Below are positions 1 through 5,539 of a stretch of 5,560 bases of DNA, one piece after another. The stretch is from the NCBI GenBank assembly GCA_020853655.1, contig JADYYL010000420.1:1-5560 (forward strand). Reading direction: 5' to 3'. Positions within the stretch are counted from its first letter, which is position 1. Each line of letters begins with the position of its first letter. Source of the DNA: Deltaproteobacteria bacterium (lineage in GTDB: Bacteria; Bdellovibrionota_C; UBA2361; SZUA-149; JADYYL01). The notes below the pieces were generated by a model, which was not told the DNA's origin, searched no databases, and saw only the letters and a list, made by a program, of their open reading frames with translations. Position numbers and translations under genes: made by a program.

Positions 1-1167
1 ACGCCCGATCGTCAGCTCGTAGCCTTCTCGGCGCATCGTTTCGATAAGAATCGCCATTTGGAACTCGCCGCGCCCCTTGACGATGAAGTGTTCTCCGCTT
101 GGGGCCGATTCGACGTGAAGTGCGACGTTGTGCAGAATCTCCTTCTGAAGCCGTTCCTCGATCTTCCGAGACTGAACGAACTTCCCGTCGCGGCCGGCGA
201 GCGGCGACGTATTCGGGCCGAACAGCATGGAGATCGTCGGCTCGTCGACGACAATTCGCTTCAGCGCCTGCGGCGCCTCGCGCGTGCAGATGGTGTCGCC
301 GATTTCGACGTCCTCAATACCCGCCAAAATCACGACGTCACCGGGAAGGGCGTGGTCCACTTCCTTCAACCCGACGCCGTCGTAAGTTTGGATCTTCACG
401 GCGCGCAATGGAACGATCTTGTTCTCACGCTGAACACACACGAGCGACTCGTTCTGCTTCACGCCACCATTGAAAATACGTCCAATGGCGAGGCGTCCGA
501 CATAGTCGGAGTAGGACAAGTTCGTGACGAGCATCTGGAACGGCTGCGTCGGATCATAAGACGGTGGCGGCACTTCCGAGAGGATCGTTTCGAAGAGTGG
601 CTTCAGGTCTGTCGAATCTTCGCCGAGGTTGCGCATGGCGATGCCTTCACGGCCGATTGCGTAGACGACGGGAAACTCGATCTGCTGTTCATTTGCATCG
701 AGGTCGATGAAGAGGTCGTAGAGCTCGTTGAGAACTTCCTGCGGACGAGCGTCCTTACGATCGATCTTATTGATGACCACAACAATGCGAAGCTTCCCTT
801 CCAATGCCTTTCGCAATACGAATCGGGTCTGTGGCAGAGGTCCTTCCGATGCGTCGACGAGGAGGATAGCGCCGTCGACGTTGACGAGCGCGCGCTCGAC
901 CTCGCCCCCGAAGTCGGCGTGGCCCGGCGTGTCGAGGATGTTGATCTTCACCCCATCCCACATCACCGAGCAGTTCTTCGCGGCGATGGTAATTCCCCGC
1001 TCGCGCTCAAGATCCATAGAGTCCATCACACGGTCATCGACGTCCTTCCCGTCTCGGAACGTTCCACTCTGGCGAAGCATGGCATCGACGAGGGTCGTCT
1101 TGCCGTGGTCGACGTGTGCGATGATAGCGATATTGCGGATTTGTGAGCTTTGTTCGACTTGTTTCAT
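1..1167 (-). CDS. typA: TypA/BipA ribosome-associated GTPase, N-terminal part (cut by window edge)
   Basis: Translational GTPase of the TypA/BipA family, which binds the 70S ribosome and is linked to stress adaptation and 50S assembly. The frame reads open from ATG at 1167 to base 1, giving 389 residues of a family usually about 600 long. The G domain shows G1 AHVDHGKT (17-24), G2 RGIT (57-60), G3 DTPGH (79-83) and G4 NKID (133-136). A beta-barrel domain II follows from about residue 209, then an EF-G-III-like domain from about 305 to the cut, ending in the family block IETMRREGYEL. Domain V and the TypA-specific C-terminal domain lie off the left edge. The switch I block DSMDLERERGITI is typical of TypA rather than EF-G or LepA. 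No strong Shine-Dalgarno is seen before the ATG, but the protein begins where family members begin. The DUF5610-like gene lies 191 nt upstream on the same strand. Identification is confident. Confidence 0.97.
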   Translation of the reverse strand, partial: MKQVEQSSQIRNIAIIAHVDHGKTTLVDAMLRQSGTFRDGKDVDDRVMDSMDLERERGITIAAKNCSVMWDGVKINILDTPGHADFGGEVERALVNVDGAILLVDASEGPLPQTRFVLRKALEGKLRIVVVINKIDRKDARPQEVLNELYDLFIDLDANEQQIEFPVVYAIGREGIAMRNLGEDSTDLKPLFETILSEVPPPSYDPTQPFQMLVTNLSYSDYVGRLAIGRIFNGGVKQNESLVCVQRENKIVPLRAVKIQTYDGVGLKEVDHALPGDVVILAGIEDVEIGDTICTREAPQALKRIVVDEPTISMLFGPNTSPLAGRDGKFVQSRKIEERLQKEILHNVALHVESAPSGEHFIVKGRGEFQMAILIETMRREGYELTIGR

Positions 1168-1358
1168 GCGGGGTTCCAGACAGTTGTGGTCGCGAAGGGG
1201 CCACTCTCTAGCATGGAACGAGGGTTTTAACCACAGCATGAGATCGGTTATTCGCGCGGTCCCCAGCCGTGTTGAGCATGGCGCGTCGGAGAGTTCGGAC
1301 AGGGGCAAACTGAGGGATGAGAGCGGGCTACGCGACGTTCAAATCGCGCGTTGCGGGC
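1168..1358. other. Intergenic spacer upstream of typA
   Basis: These 191 nt separate the stop of the DUF5610-like gene from the typA start. I see no ORF with coding character. A 5-bp stem (CGCGA 1331-1335 with TCGCG 1344-1348) lies just after the DUF5610 stop but has no T-run, so it is not a convincing intrinsic terminator. No clear sigma-70 promoter for typA stands out; matches to both boxes are poor. It may hold the typA promoter, but the sequence does not show it. Confidence 0.6.
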
Positions 1359-1988
1359 TTATGACTCTTGGGTGCCAGGGTTGACCTCTTCCTCGGCGGC
1401 AGGCGCCGTTGTTGGCTCCTTTCCGTCGGACGAGTCGGTTGCCTCGACGCCAAAGCCATACTCTTCGAGCTTCGCTTTGCGGAAGGCTTCGAGCTTCTCG
1501 TCAATCAACGTTCTGGTTTTTTCTACGCCCTCGCGGACACCGTCGAACTGGAACGCGTTGAGACCTTCCAGAATGGAGATTGCGTCGGCATACCCTTCGT
1601 CGATTCCACCCTTCACGGTCTCAAGAAATTTGTTGAGCAACTCCCCGCTCGCGAGATTGGGGTTCTGCTTGGCAAAAATGTCGTAAAAGCCAACCACCCC
1701 CTGGACGATGCGGGCCGCGGTTGCTTCCGGAGTGACGTCTTCGGGTTTGAGACTCTGGATGCCACCGGGCAACGCAATGCCGAGCTTCTCGTTGATTTTA
1801 TCAACGATCTCTTTTGCTGTGATCGCGAGACTCTTGGGGAGATCATTGATGCTCGTCCCGACGGAGTCGCCTTCGTCGTTCAGTGCTTCAATCGAGCGAA
1901 GAGCGCTCTCTTCCTTCGTTGGTTTCTTAGCCGTGGTATCGGCGGAGAAGACGGAGGGACTATCAACCGTGACAGCTCGAACTTCCAT
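1359..1988 (-). CDS. DUF5610-like domain protein of unknown function
   Basis: A 209-residue soluble protein without signal peptide or membrane segment. Residues about 55-169 resemble the DUF5610 family as I remember it: a helical lead-in, TPEATAARIVQGVVGFY (86-102), a QNPNL turn, LLNKFLETVKGGIDEGY (117-133) and ILEGLNAF (139-146). A final helix ending KLEAF follows (165-169). The function of this domain is not known. The N-terminal 50 residues and the last 30 (acidic, with TTAPAAEEE) look disordered. The frame is open upstream as far as a TTG at 2108, but the ATG at 1988 is chosen because AGGAG lies 7 nt before it; the upstream stretch (rich in P, R and K) then becomes leader. The stop is TAA. 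A sigma-54-like promoter sits about 100 nt upstream. The gene is real; the domain name is from memory of the family pattern and was not searched. Confidence 0.85.
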   Translation of the reverse strand: MEVRAVTVDSPSVFSADTTAKKPTKEESALRSIEALNDEGDSVGTSINDLPKSLAITAKEIVDKINEKLGIALPGGIQSLKPEDVTPEATAARIVQGVVGFYDIFAKQNPNLASGELLNKFLETVKGGIDEGYADAISILEGLNAFQFDGVREGVEKTRTLIDEKLEAFRKAKLEEYGFGVEATDSSDGKEPTTAPAAEEEVNPGTQES

Positions 1989-1995
1989 GATACTG

Positions 1996-2000
1996 CTCCT
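1996..2000 (-). promoter_or_regulatory. Shine-Dalgarno AGGAG deciding the DUF5610-like start
   Basis: AGGAG on the minus strand with a 7-nt spacer to ATG at 1988. It is the best ribosome binding site in the window. It argues against the longer TTG-initiated reading that would start at 2108. Confidence 0.8.
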
Positions 2001-2089
2001 GGAAAGGGTCGACACTGGTCTTTCGTCCACTGGCTCGATCTTCTTGAGCGGTATCTGAAGCCAGGGCTGCGGCGGCTCGAAATCATTGC

Positions 2090-2104
2090 GCAATTTCGGT
2101 GCCG
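2090..2104 (-). promoter_or_regulatory. Candidate sigma-54 (-24/-12) promoter for the DUF5610-like gene
   Basis: The minus strand reads CGGCAC, five bases, then TTGC. The sigma-54 core is TGGCAC-N5-TTGC, so nine of ten core positions match, including the GG and GC with the exact 10-bp phasing. The base after TTGC is G rather than the preferred A or T. A start site about 12 nt downstream would give a leader of about 90 nt before ATG 1988. A 10-bp palindrome ATTGCGCAAT (2085-2094) overlaps the -12 box. Short motif matches occur by chance, and it is unknown whether this organism has RpoN. Confidence 0.3.
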
Positions 2105-2180
2105 ACAAGCCGGGGGCACCCCGTTTTTGCGCCCGTCACCGAGTTCCGTTATCCATCCGGCTCGCCATACCGAGATTGCG

Positions 2181-2186
2181 AAAGGA
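2181..2186 (+). promoter_or_regulatory. Shine-Dalgarno AAAGGA deciding the GTG start of the glycosylase
   Basis: AAAGGA lies 7 nt before GTG at 2194. The frame is open further upstream to ATG 2086, but that extension (rich in R and P) has no counterpart in the family, so GTG 2194 is preferred. Confidence 0.7.
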
Positions 2187-2193
2187 TTCCCCT

Positions 2194-2781
2194 GTGCGCC
2201 TCACCAAAGCCTTTTTCGACGGAACGACAGAGGAGATCGCGCGACGATTGATCGGCGCGATGCTCGTGCACGAGAGCGAGCAAGGCCTTACGTCGGGGAG
2301 AATTGTCGAAACGGAGGCATATCTCGCCGAGGCGGATCCGGCCTCACACTCCGCTCGCGGGCAGACGCCACGAAACGCGGCGATGTTTGGCCGTGCTGGC
2401 CACGCGTATGTGTACTTTATCTACGGCATGTATGAGTGCATGAACGTCGTGACCGGGCCTGTGGGACGCGGTGAGGCCGTCTTGATTCGCGCGCTCGAAC
2501 CAAAGGAGGGAGTGCCACTCATGCTCCGCCGCCGCGGCATCGATTCCGTCGAGAATCTTTGCACCGGGCCAGGGAAGCTGACGATCGCGATGGGAATTAC
2601 GCGTGCGTTGAATGGAACGAGCCTCTTCCGTGGTCCGTTGAGACTAACGCCAGCAGATTCGAGCAGCGCAGACCCGAAGATGAACATACTCGCTTCAGCG
2701 CGCGTCGGAGTATCCACCGGGCAGGACCTGCCGCTCCGATTCCGACTCTCGGAGAATCGCTTTGTTTCGCGGTCGCAGTAA
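2194..2781 (+). CDS. 3-methyladenine / alkyladenine DNA glycosylase, AAG (MPG) family
   Basis: Base-excision-repair glycosylase of the AAG/MPG fold, which flips out and removes alkylated purines (3-methyladenine, 7-methylguanine, hypoxanthine in characterised members). With the GTG start it has 195 residues, normal for bacterial members. Key residues seen by alignment to the human enzyme from memory: catalytic Glu41 in VETEAY (human E125), Tyr43 (Y127), His52 (H136), Tyr74 (Y159) and the DNA-intercalating Tyr77 in AYVYFIYGMY (Y162). Asn84 (N169) and Arg99 in LIRALEP (R182) are also present, followed by GPGKLTIAMGI (125-135). No active-site residue is missing. It is unrelated to the HhH glycosylases AlkA and Tag. 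It lies 67 nt before the M50 gene on the same strand and is divergent from the DUF5610-like gene. No adaptive-response operator is evident. The substrate range cannot be read from sequence. Confidence 0.96.
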   Translation: MRLTKAFFDGTTEEIARRLIGAMLVHESEQGLTSGRIVETEAYLAEADPASHSARGQTPRNAAMFGRAGHAYVYFIYGMYECMNVVTGPVGRGEAVLIRALEPKEGVPLMLRRRGIDSVENLCTGPGKLTIAMGITRALNGTSLFRGPLRLTPADSSSADPKMNILASARVGVSTGQDLPLRFRLSENRFVSRSQ

Positions 2782-2848
2782 AACCTCGCAAGCGATACAG
2801 TTCGCCCCGATCTCACGACGCAGGAAAAATTGATTCTCAGTAAAGTGT

Positions 2849-3505
2849 ATGGATAGCGTCTTTTTGAAATTTCTGGTTCTCGGACCACCGCTTGTTGTGG
2901 CGGTCGTGCTCCATGAAGTGGCCCACGGATATGCGGCTTATAAACTCGGCGATCCAACCGCGAAGAATCTCGGCCGCATCACGCTCAATCCGATCAAGCA
3001 CATCGACCTGTGGATGACGATCCTGCTTCCGTCGATGTTGATCCTCGCGGGTTCCCCCGTCATCTTCGGCGGAGCAAAACCAGTTCCCGTCTCGGCCGGA
3101 TACTTCTCGAACCCTCGCCTCGGAATGGCGATCGTCGCCATCGCCGGACCTCTGACGAACTTCGCTTTGGCGATACTCTTTGCACTTTTGCTTCGGCTTG
3201 GGTTTGGAGTGCCGACCGCCGGGGACACTCCGTCGTTCGTCTCCGCGATCGTGACCCAGTGGCTGCTCTATTCGGTCATCGTTAATGTGGTGCTCGGCAC
3301 ATTCAACCTCATACCCGTTCCGCCGCTCGACGGCGGCCGAATCGCGGTCGGCTTACTTCCGCGCGCGCTCGCACTTCCTCTCGCGCGGCTCGAACGCTAC
3401 GGCCTGTTGATTATCTTTGCGCTCCTCGCGTCCGGATATCTGGATCGGATCATCGGACCAATTCTCGAGGGCACCCTCAAGACCCTGTTCGGTCCCCTCG
3501 GGTAG
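2849..3505 (+). CDS. Site-2-protease-type M50 family intramembrane metalloprotease
   Basis: A compact 218-residue membrane zinc protease of the short M50 group, which lacks PDZ and CBS domains. Zinc ligands are in HEVAHGY: His22, Glu23 (catalytic) and His26. The third ligand, Asp161, is in NLIPVPPLDGGR (153-164). Both motifs sit in hydrophobic helices (about 8-28 and 137-158). Further likely membrane segments are at about 55-75, 92-116 and 183-198. GRITLNPIKHIDLWMTILLP (42-61) and AIAGPLTNFALA (97-108) are typical of the group. An in-frame TGA at 2831 with no start codon in between makes ATG 2849 the first possible start, although the ribosome binding site is weak. The substrate is unknown; short S2P homologues of this type are mostly uncharacterised. 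Its last 29 nt overlap the 3' end of the convergent corrinoid-binding protein gene. Confidence 0.95.
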   Translation: MDSVFLKFLVLGPPLVVAVVLHEVAHGYAAYKLGDPTAKNLGRITLNPIKHIDLWMTILLPSMLILAGSPVIFGGAKPVPVSAGYFSNPRLGMAIVAIAGPLTNFALAILFALLLRLGFGVPTAGDTPSFVSAIVTQWLLYSVIVNVVLGTFNLIPVPPLDGGRIAVGLLPRALALPLARLERYGLLIIFALLASGYLDRIIGPILEGTLKTLFGPLG

Positions 3506-4421
3506 TGGCACAAACGCGCTCCCAGCCGCGTCCTTCGTAAAGTGGGGCGACGCTCAGGGGAGCGACGATCTCTCCGAGAATTTCCACGGCTTCGGCTATA
3601 CGAGGCCCAGGACGATGGAAGAAACTATTGCCGTCCGCCACGAACACCTGCCCGTCTGCTGCGGCACGGAGTCGGGTGAAATCCGGGTGTTCCACGAAGG
3701 GCGGAAGCTCCTGCTTCGCGCGGGCAAGATCGAATCCACAGGGCGAGACCACCACAATGTCCGGATCGGCAGTCAGAAGATCTCCCCACTCTCGATACGG
3801 CGAGTGACGGCCCGCTACTCCAAACACCTCCTCCGCTCCCGCCAGCGTCACGAGCTCCGGCATCCAGTTCCCCGCTGACATGAGGGGTTCGATCCACTCA
3901 ACAATCGCGATGGTCCGATGACGCGCCGTCGATGCGGTCACTCGGTCCCCGACTCGCCGCATTCGCGACTCGAGCTCTGCAATCAGCACTTCGCCGCGTT
4001 CAGGCACGCCGCACGCGAGTGCAACCGCTCGGATGTCATTCCAGATATCCGAGAGACAAACAGGATTGAGAACAACAACCTTCGCCCCAAGAGACAACTC
4101 ACGGAGCGAGTGCTCCACGTCGCTTCCTGTCACCGCACAGACTTCGCACTGAGACTGCGCAATGACGACGTCGGGCGAGAGCGAAGCAAGCGCTTCTCTG
4201 TCAATTCGGTACAACGGTCGACGCGCAGCGAGCAAAGCTTTCACCGCCAGGTCGATCTCGGCGCTCGAAAGCGTTGGGTCGATATTGGTGCTGGACAATC
4301 TCGGAAGTTGATCGATGTCCGCAGGAAAATCGCATTCGTGAGAGCGTCCGACGAGCGACTCGCGAAGCCCGAGGGCACAAACGATCTCCGTTCCGGCCGC
4401 ATTGAACGAGACGATCCTCAT
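3477..4421 (-). CDS. BtuF-like cobalamin-binding protein, periplasmic-binding fold (PF01497), no signal peptide
   Basis: A 314-residue protein of the BtuF/FhuD-type substrate-binding family (Peripla_BP_2). The N-terminal lobe opens with MRIVSFNAAGTEIVCALGL (1-19) and VGRSHECDFP (24-33). SPDVVIAQSQCEVCAVTG (82-99) carries the CxxC typical of a branch annotated as cobalamin-binding. A long linker helix follows (about 135-160). The second lobe has SAGNWMPELVTLAGAEEVFG (182-201), PDIVVVSPCGFDL (220-232) and FFHRPGPRIAEAVEILGEI (267-285). The mature fold starts at residue 2. An in-frame TGA lies 33 nt upstream with no start codon between, so no signal peptide or lipobox is possible from this reading. 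It may be cytosolic, or the gene may have lost its leader. No permease or ATPase gene is in the window; the DUF6580-like gene is 154 nt upstream. The ligand is inferred, not shown. Confidence 0.9.
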   Translation of the reverse strand: MRIVSFNAAGTEIVCALGLRESLVGRSHECDFPADIDQLPRLSSTNIDPTLSSAEIDLAVKALLAARRPLYRIDREALASLSPDVVIAQSQCEVCAVTGSDVEHSLRELSLGAKVVVLNPVCLSDIWNDIRAVALACGVPERGEVLIAELESRMRRVGDRVTASTARHRTIAIVEWIEPLMSAGNWMPELVTLAGAEEVFGVAGRHSPYREWGDLLTADPDIVVVSPCGFDLARAKQELPPFVEHPDFTRLRAAADGQVFVADGNSFFHRPGPRIAEAVEILGEIVAPLSVAPLYEGRGWERVCATTRGDRTGS

Positions 4422-4575
4422 GCGATCACCGGAAGAGGGAAATACAACCGCTCACTGGGTCGTGAACACTTCGCGCGAAGAGTAGGTTGGGTGTGATTTT
4501 TCGCGGTCGTAGGGCTACGCCAAGACACGTGCGCGTGAACCTCTGCGCTGAGGCGGCCCAAGGCAGAGAGTCGCC
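4422..4575. other. Spacer between the DUF6580-like and BtuF-like genes
   Basis: These 154 nt contain no gene. CTCTGC (4541-4546) can pair with GCAGAG (4563-4568) just after the DUF6580 stop, but no T-run follows on the minus strand. A perfect 12-bp palindrome CTTCGCGCGAAG lies at 4469-4480, about 50 nt before the BtuF-like start, and could be an operator. I looked for the B12-box sequence of cobalamin riboswitches and did not find it here. Confidence 0.5.
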
Positions 4576-5112
4576 TTACGCCACCCTCCGCTGGGCAACC
4601 GGAAACACGCCCTTCTCCGCGATGTAGGAACAACCGAACATCACCGCTGAGAAGAACAGATCGGCCAAGAGTGAGTTCCGGAGAAATGGCAATCCCGCAG
4701 CGAGCGCTGACAGCAGCCCGGTCCCGGTCTTCGGATAGAAGTCAGCTGTCGCCCACACTCCGAAGTTGGTCACGAGAAAAAAGACGAGAGTGCTCGAGAC
4801 AATCCCCGCAAAGCCCACGGCCACGGAACGGGAGCGGCGGCACAATTCGCCGATCAGCACGACGCAAAAGAGAGCGAGATAGACGAAGGGCGACGCGATA
4901 TCGAAGCCGATGATCAAGTCGCTGAGAAACATGGCGGCGAATACCACGAGAATCGCGTGTTTGCGATCACCGAAACGGGCGCCGCCGAAAAAAGCGAGCG
5001 CGGTCACCGGGGTAAAATTCGGAAGGTGGGGCAGCAAACGCAAGAGCGCGGCACCGAGAATGATCCCCGTTGATACAGATGTCCGTGGCGGAGTGGCATT
5101 CGATACAGGCAT
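4576..5112 (-). CDS. DUF6580-like multi-pass membrane protein
   Basis: A 178-residue hydrophobic protein with about five or six membrane segments (roughly 14-34, 52-70, 73-91, 97-117, 134-144 weak and 145-165). The signature RLLPHLPNFTPVTALAFFGG (25-44) resembles the DUF6580 family as I remember it, together with FLSDLIIGF (62-70), FFLVTNFGVW (111-120) and ADLFFSAVMFG (150-160). The function is unknown; size and topology are like small S-components of ECF vitamin transporters, but I see no decisive motif. The frame is open to TTG at 5133. ATG 5112 is preferred because GGAG lies 4 nt before it, while the TTG has no ribosome binding site. The BtuF-like gene follows downstream on the same strand. 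A link to corrinoid uptake is inference from that pairing. The C-terminus is a short basic tail. The domain name was not searched. Confidence 0.85.
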   Translation of the reverse strand: MPVSNATPPRTSVSTGIILGAALLRLLPHLPNFTPVTALAFFGGARFGDRKHAILVVFAAMFLSDLIIGFDIASPFVYLALFCVVLIGELCRRSRSVAVGFAGIVSSTLVFFLVTNFGVWATADFYPKTGTGLLSALAAGLPFLRNSLLADLFFSAVMFGCSYIAEKGVFPVAQRRVA

Positions 5113-5357
5113 AGCGCTCCAAATGTAACTCAAAAAGCTGAAAGCAGATTTTCGTCCCGAGCAACCGCCCGGAGCAAACGATGGAAACGGATACTACACG
5201 CTTCGGTTCGTCTCGAGCAAGCTCGGTAAGGAGACCGAAAAAGGGCGCAATACTGCCCAATCTGCACGCCGGAATGCGGCAGAGACCGCACTTCGACCCT
5301 CGACCAGTACGGCATCTCAGGGCAAAGGCCGCCTATTCAAACCGCAGAGGAAGAAGC
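5113..5357. other. Gene-poor region upstream of the DUF6580-like gene
   Basis: About 245 nt without a convincing gene. It should contain the promoter of the DUF6580-like gene, but no clear boxes stand out on the minus strand. I checked it for a cobalamin riboswitch (conserved GCCACTG B12 box with upstream GGGAA core) and did not find one. The plus strand is open for 82 codons from 5129 to TGA at 5375 but offers no ATG or TTG start, and GTG only near its end. The minus frame 5130-5315 has no family character. Confidence 0.5.
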
Positions 5358-5364
5358 CACTCGT

Positions 5365-5453
5365 GCTGCGACAATGAAGTGATGGGTGCTTTTTATGGAT
5401 TTCCCGCGAAGCGGGAATCTTTGAGAAACGCCCATCACTTCGTTCAAAGCAGC
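5365..5453 (+). repeat. Long imperfect palindrome / hairpin with 3-nt loop
   Basis: Read on the plus strand, GCTGC (5365-5369) pairs with GCAGC (5449-5453), followed by an internal loop. 5373-5388 then pairs with 5429-5444 (core GAAGTGATGGG with CCCATCACTTC). After a C-A mismatch, 5390-5395 pairs with 5422-5427. 5397-5399 pairs with 5418-5420, and TTCCCGC (5401-5407) pairs with GCGGGAA (5411-5417) around the loop GAA. Five of the pairs are G-U on the plus strand and would be A-C mismatches on the minus strand. The fold is therefore better as plus-strand RNA. No T-run follows on either strand, so it is not a plain terminator. Its identity is unknown: structured RNA, MITE/REP-like element or regulatory leader. 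Confidence 0.75.
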
Positions 5454-5461
5454 CAAGAGAT

Positions 5462-5516
5462 AAAAAACGAGTGCTCTGACAAGTTCGCCTCTGCATCACT
5501 TGTCAGAGCACTCGTT
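5462..5516 (-). terminator. Intrinsic terminator for a minus-strand gene beyond the right edge
   Basis: A perfect 19-bp inverted repeat, 5466-5484 with 5498-5516, around a 13-nt loop. Read on the minus strand the second arm ends in CTCGTT and runs into a tract of six T (5467-5462). This is the classic layout of a rho-independent terminator. On the plus strand the stem is followed by CGAGG, with no T-run. A minus-strand TAG at 5558-5556 could be the stop of the incoming gene, 40 nt before the stem, but too little sequence is present to tell. Confidence 0.7.
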
Positions 5517-5539
5517 CGAGGAACGAAGGATCCCCTCGA
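5516..5539. repeat. Short inverted repeat next to the terminator
   Basis: TCGAGG (5516-5521) can pair with CCTCGA (5534-5539) around a 12-nt loop containing the word GAACGAAGGATCC. That word resembles short interspersed repeats I recall from high-GC soil bacteria, but no second copy lies in this window. Confidence 0.35.

Noticed and set aside
58..1146. Plus-strand open frame of 362 codons
   Set aside because: It lies antisense to typA, whose motifs are unmistakable on the minus strand. The translation has no family character; it is a GC-rich shadow frame.
2101..2108. GCCGACAA resembling a flagellar sigma-28 -10 box on the plus strand
   Set aside because: No matching -35 element occurs at the required spacing, and the downstream gene is a DNA glycosylase.
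2127..2155. TTGCGC and TATCCA 17 bp apart upstream of the glycosylase
   Set aside because: Only three of six positions match in each box. The spacing is right, but this is too weak to call a promoter.
1368..2435. Plus-strand open frame of 355 codons
   Set aside because: It runs antisense to the DUF5610-like gene and then out of frame through the glycosylase gene, so it cannot be real along with two better-supported genes.
3918..4496. Plus-strand open frame of 192 codons
   Set aside because: It is antisense to the BtuF-like gene and has no recognisable motif.
4967..5315. Two minus-strand frames (4967-5260 and 5130-5315)
   Set aside because: The first overlaps the DUF6580-like gene out of frame. 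The second has no ribosome binding site and no family features.
5113..5357. Cobalamin riboswitch upstream of the DUF6580-like gene
   Set aside because: It was expected from the B12-like context, but the conserved B12 box and core were not found here or at 4422-4575. A GCCACT at 5093-5098 is inside the coding region and lacks the rest of the motif.
5401..5417. TTCCCGC-GAA-GCGGGAA as a stand-alone plus-strand terminator
   Set aside because: It is followed by ATCTTTGAG rather than a T-run, and it forms the tip of the larger hairpin.
5317..5499. Minus-strand frame of 60 codons
   Set aside because: It reads straight through both hairpins, which explain the sequence better than coding does.
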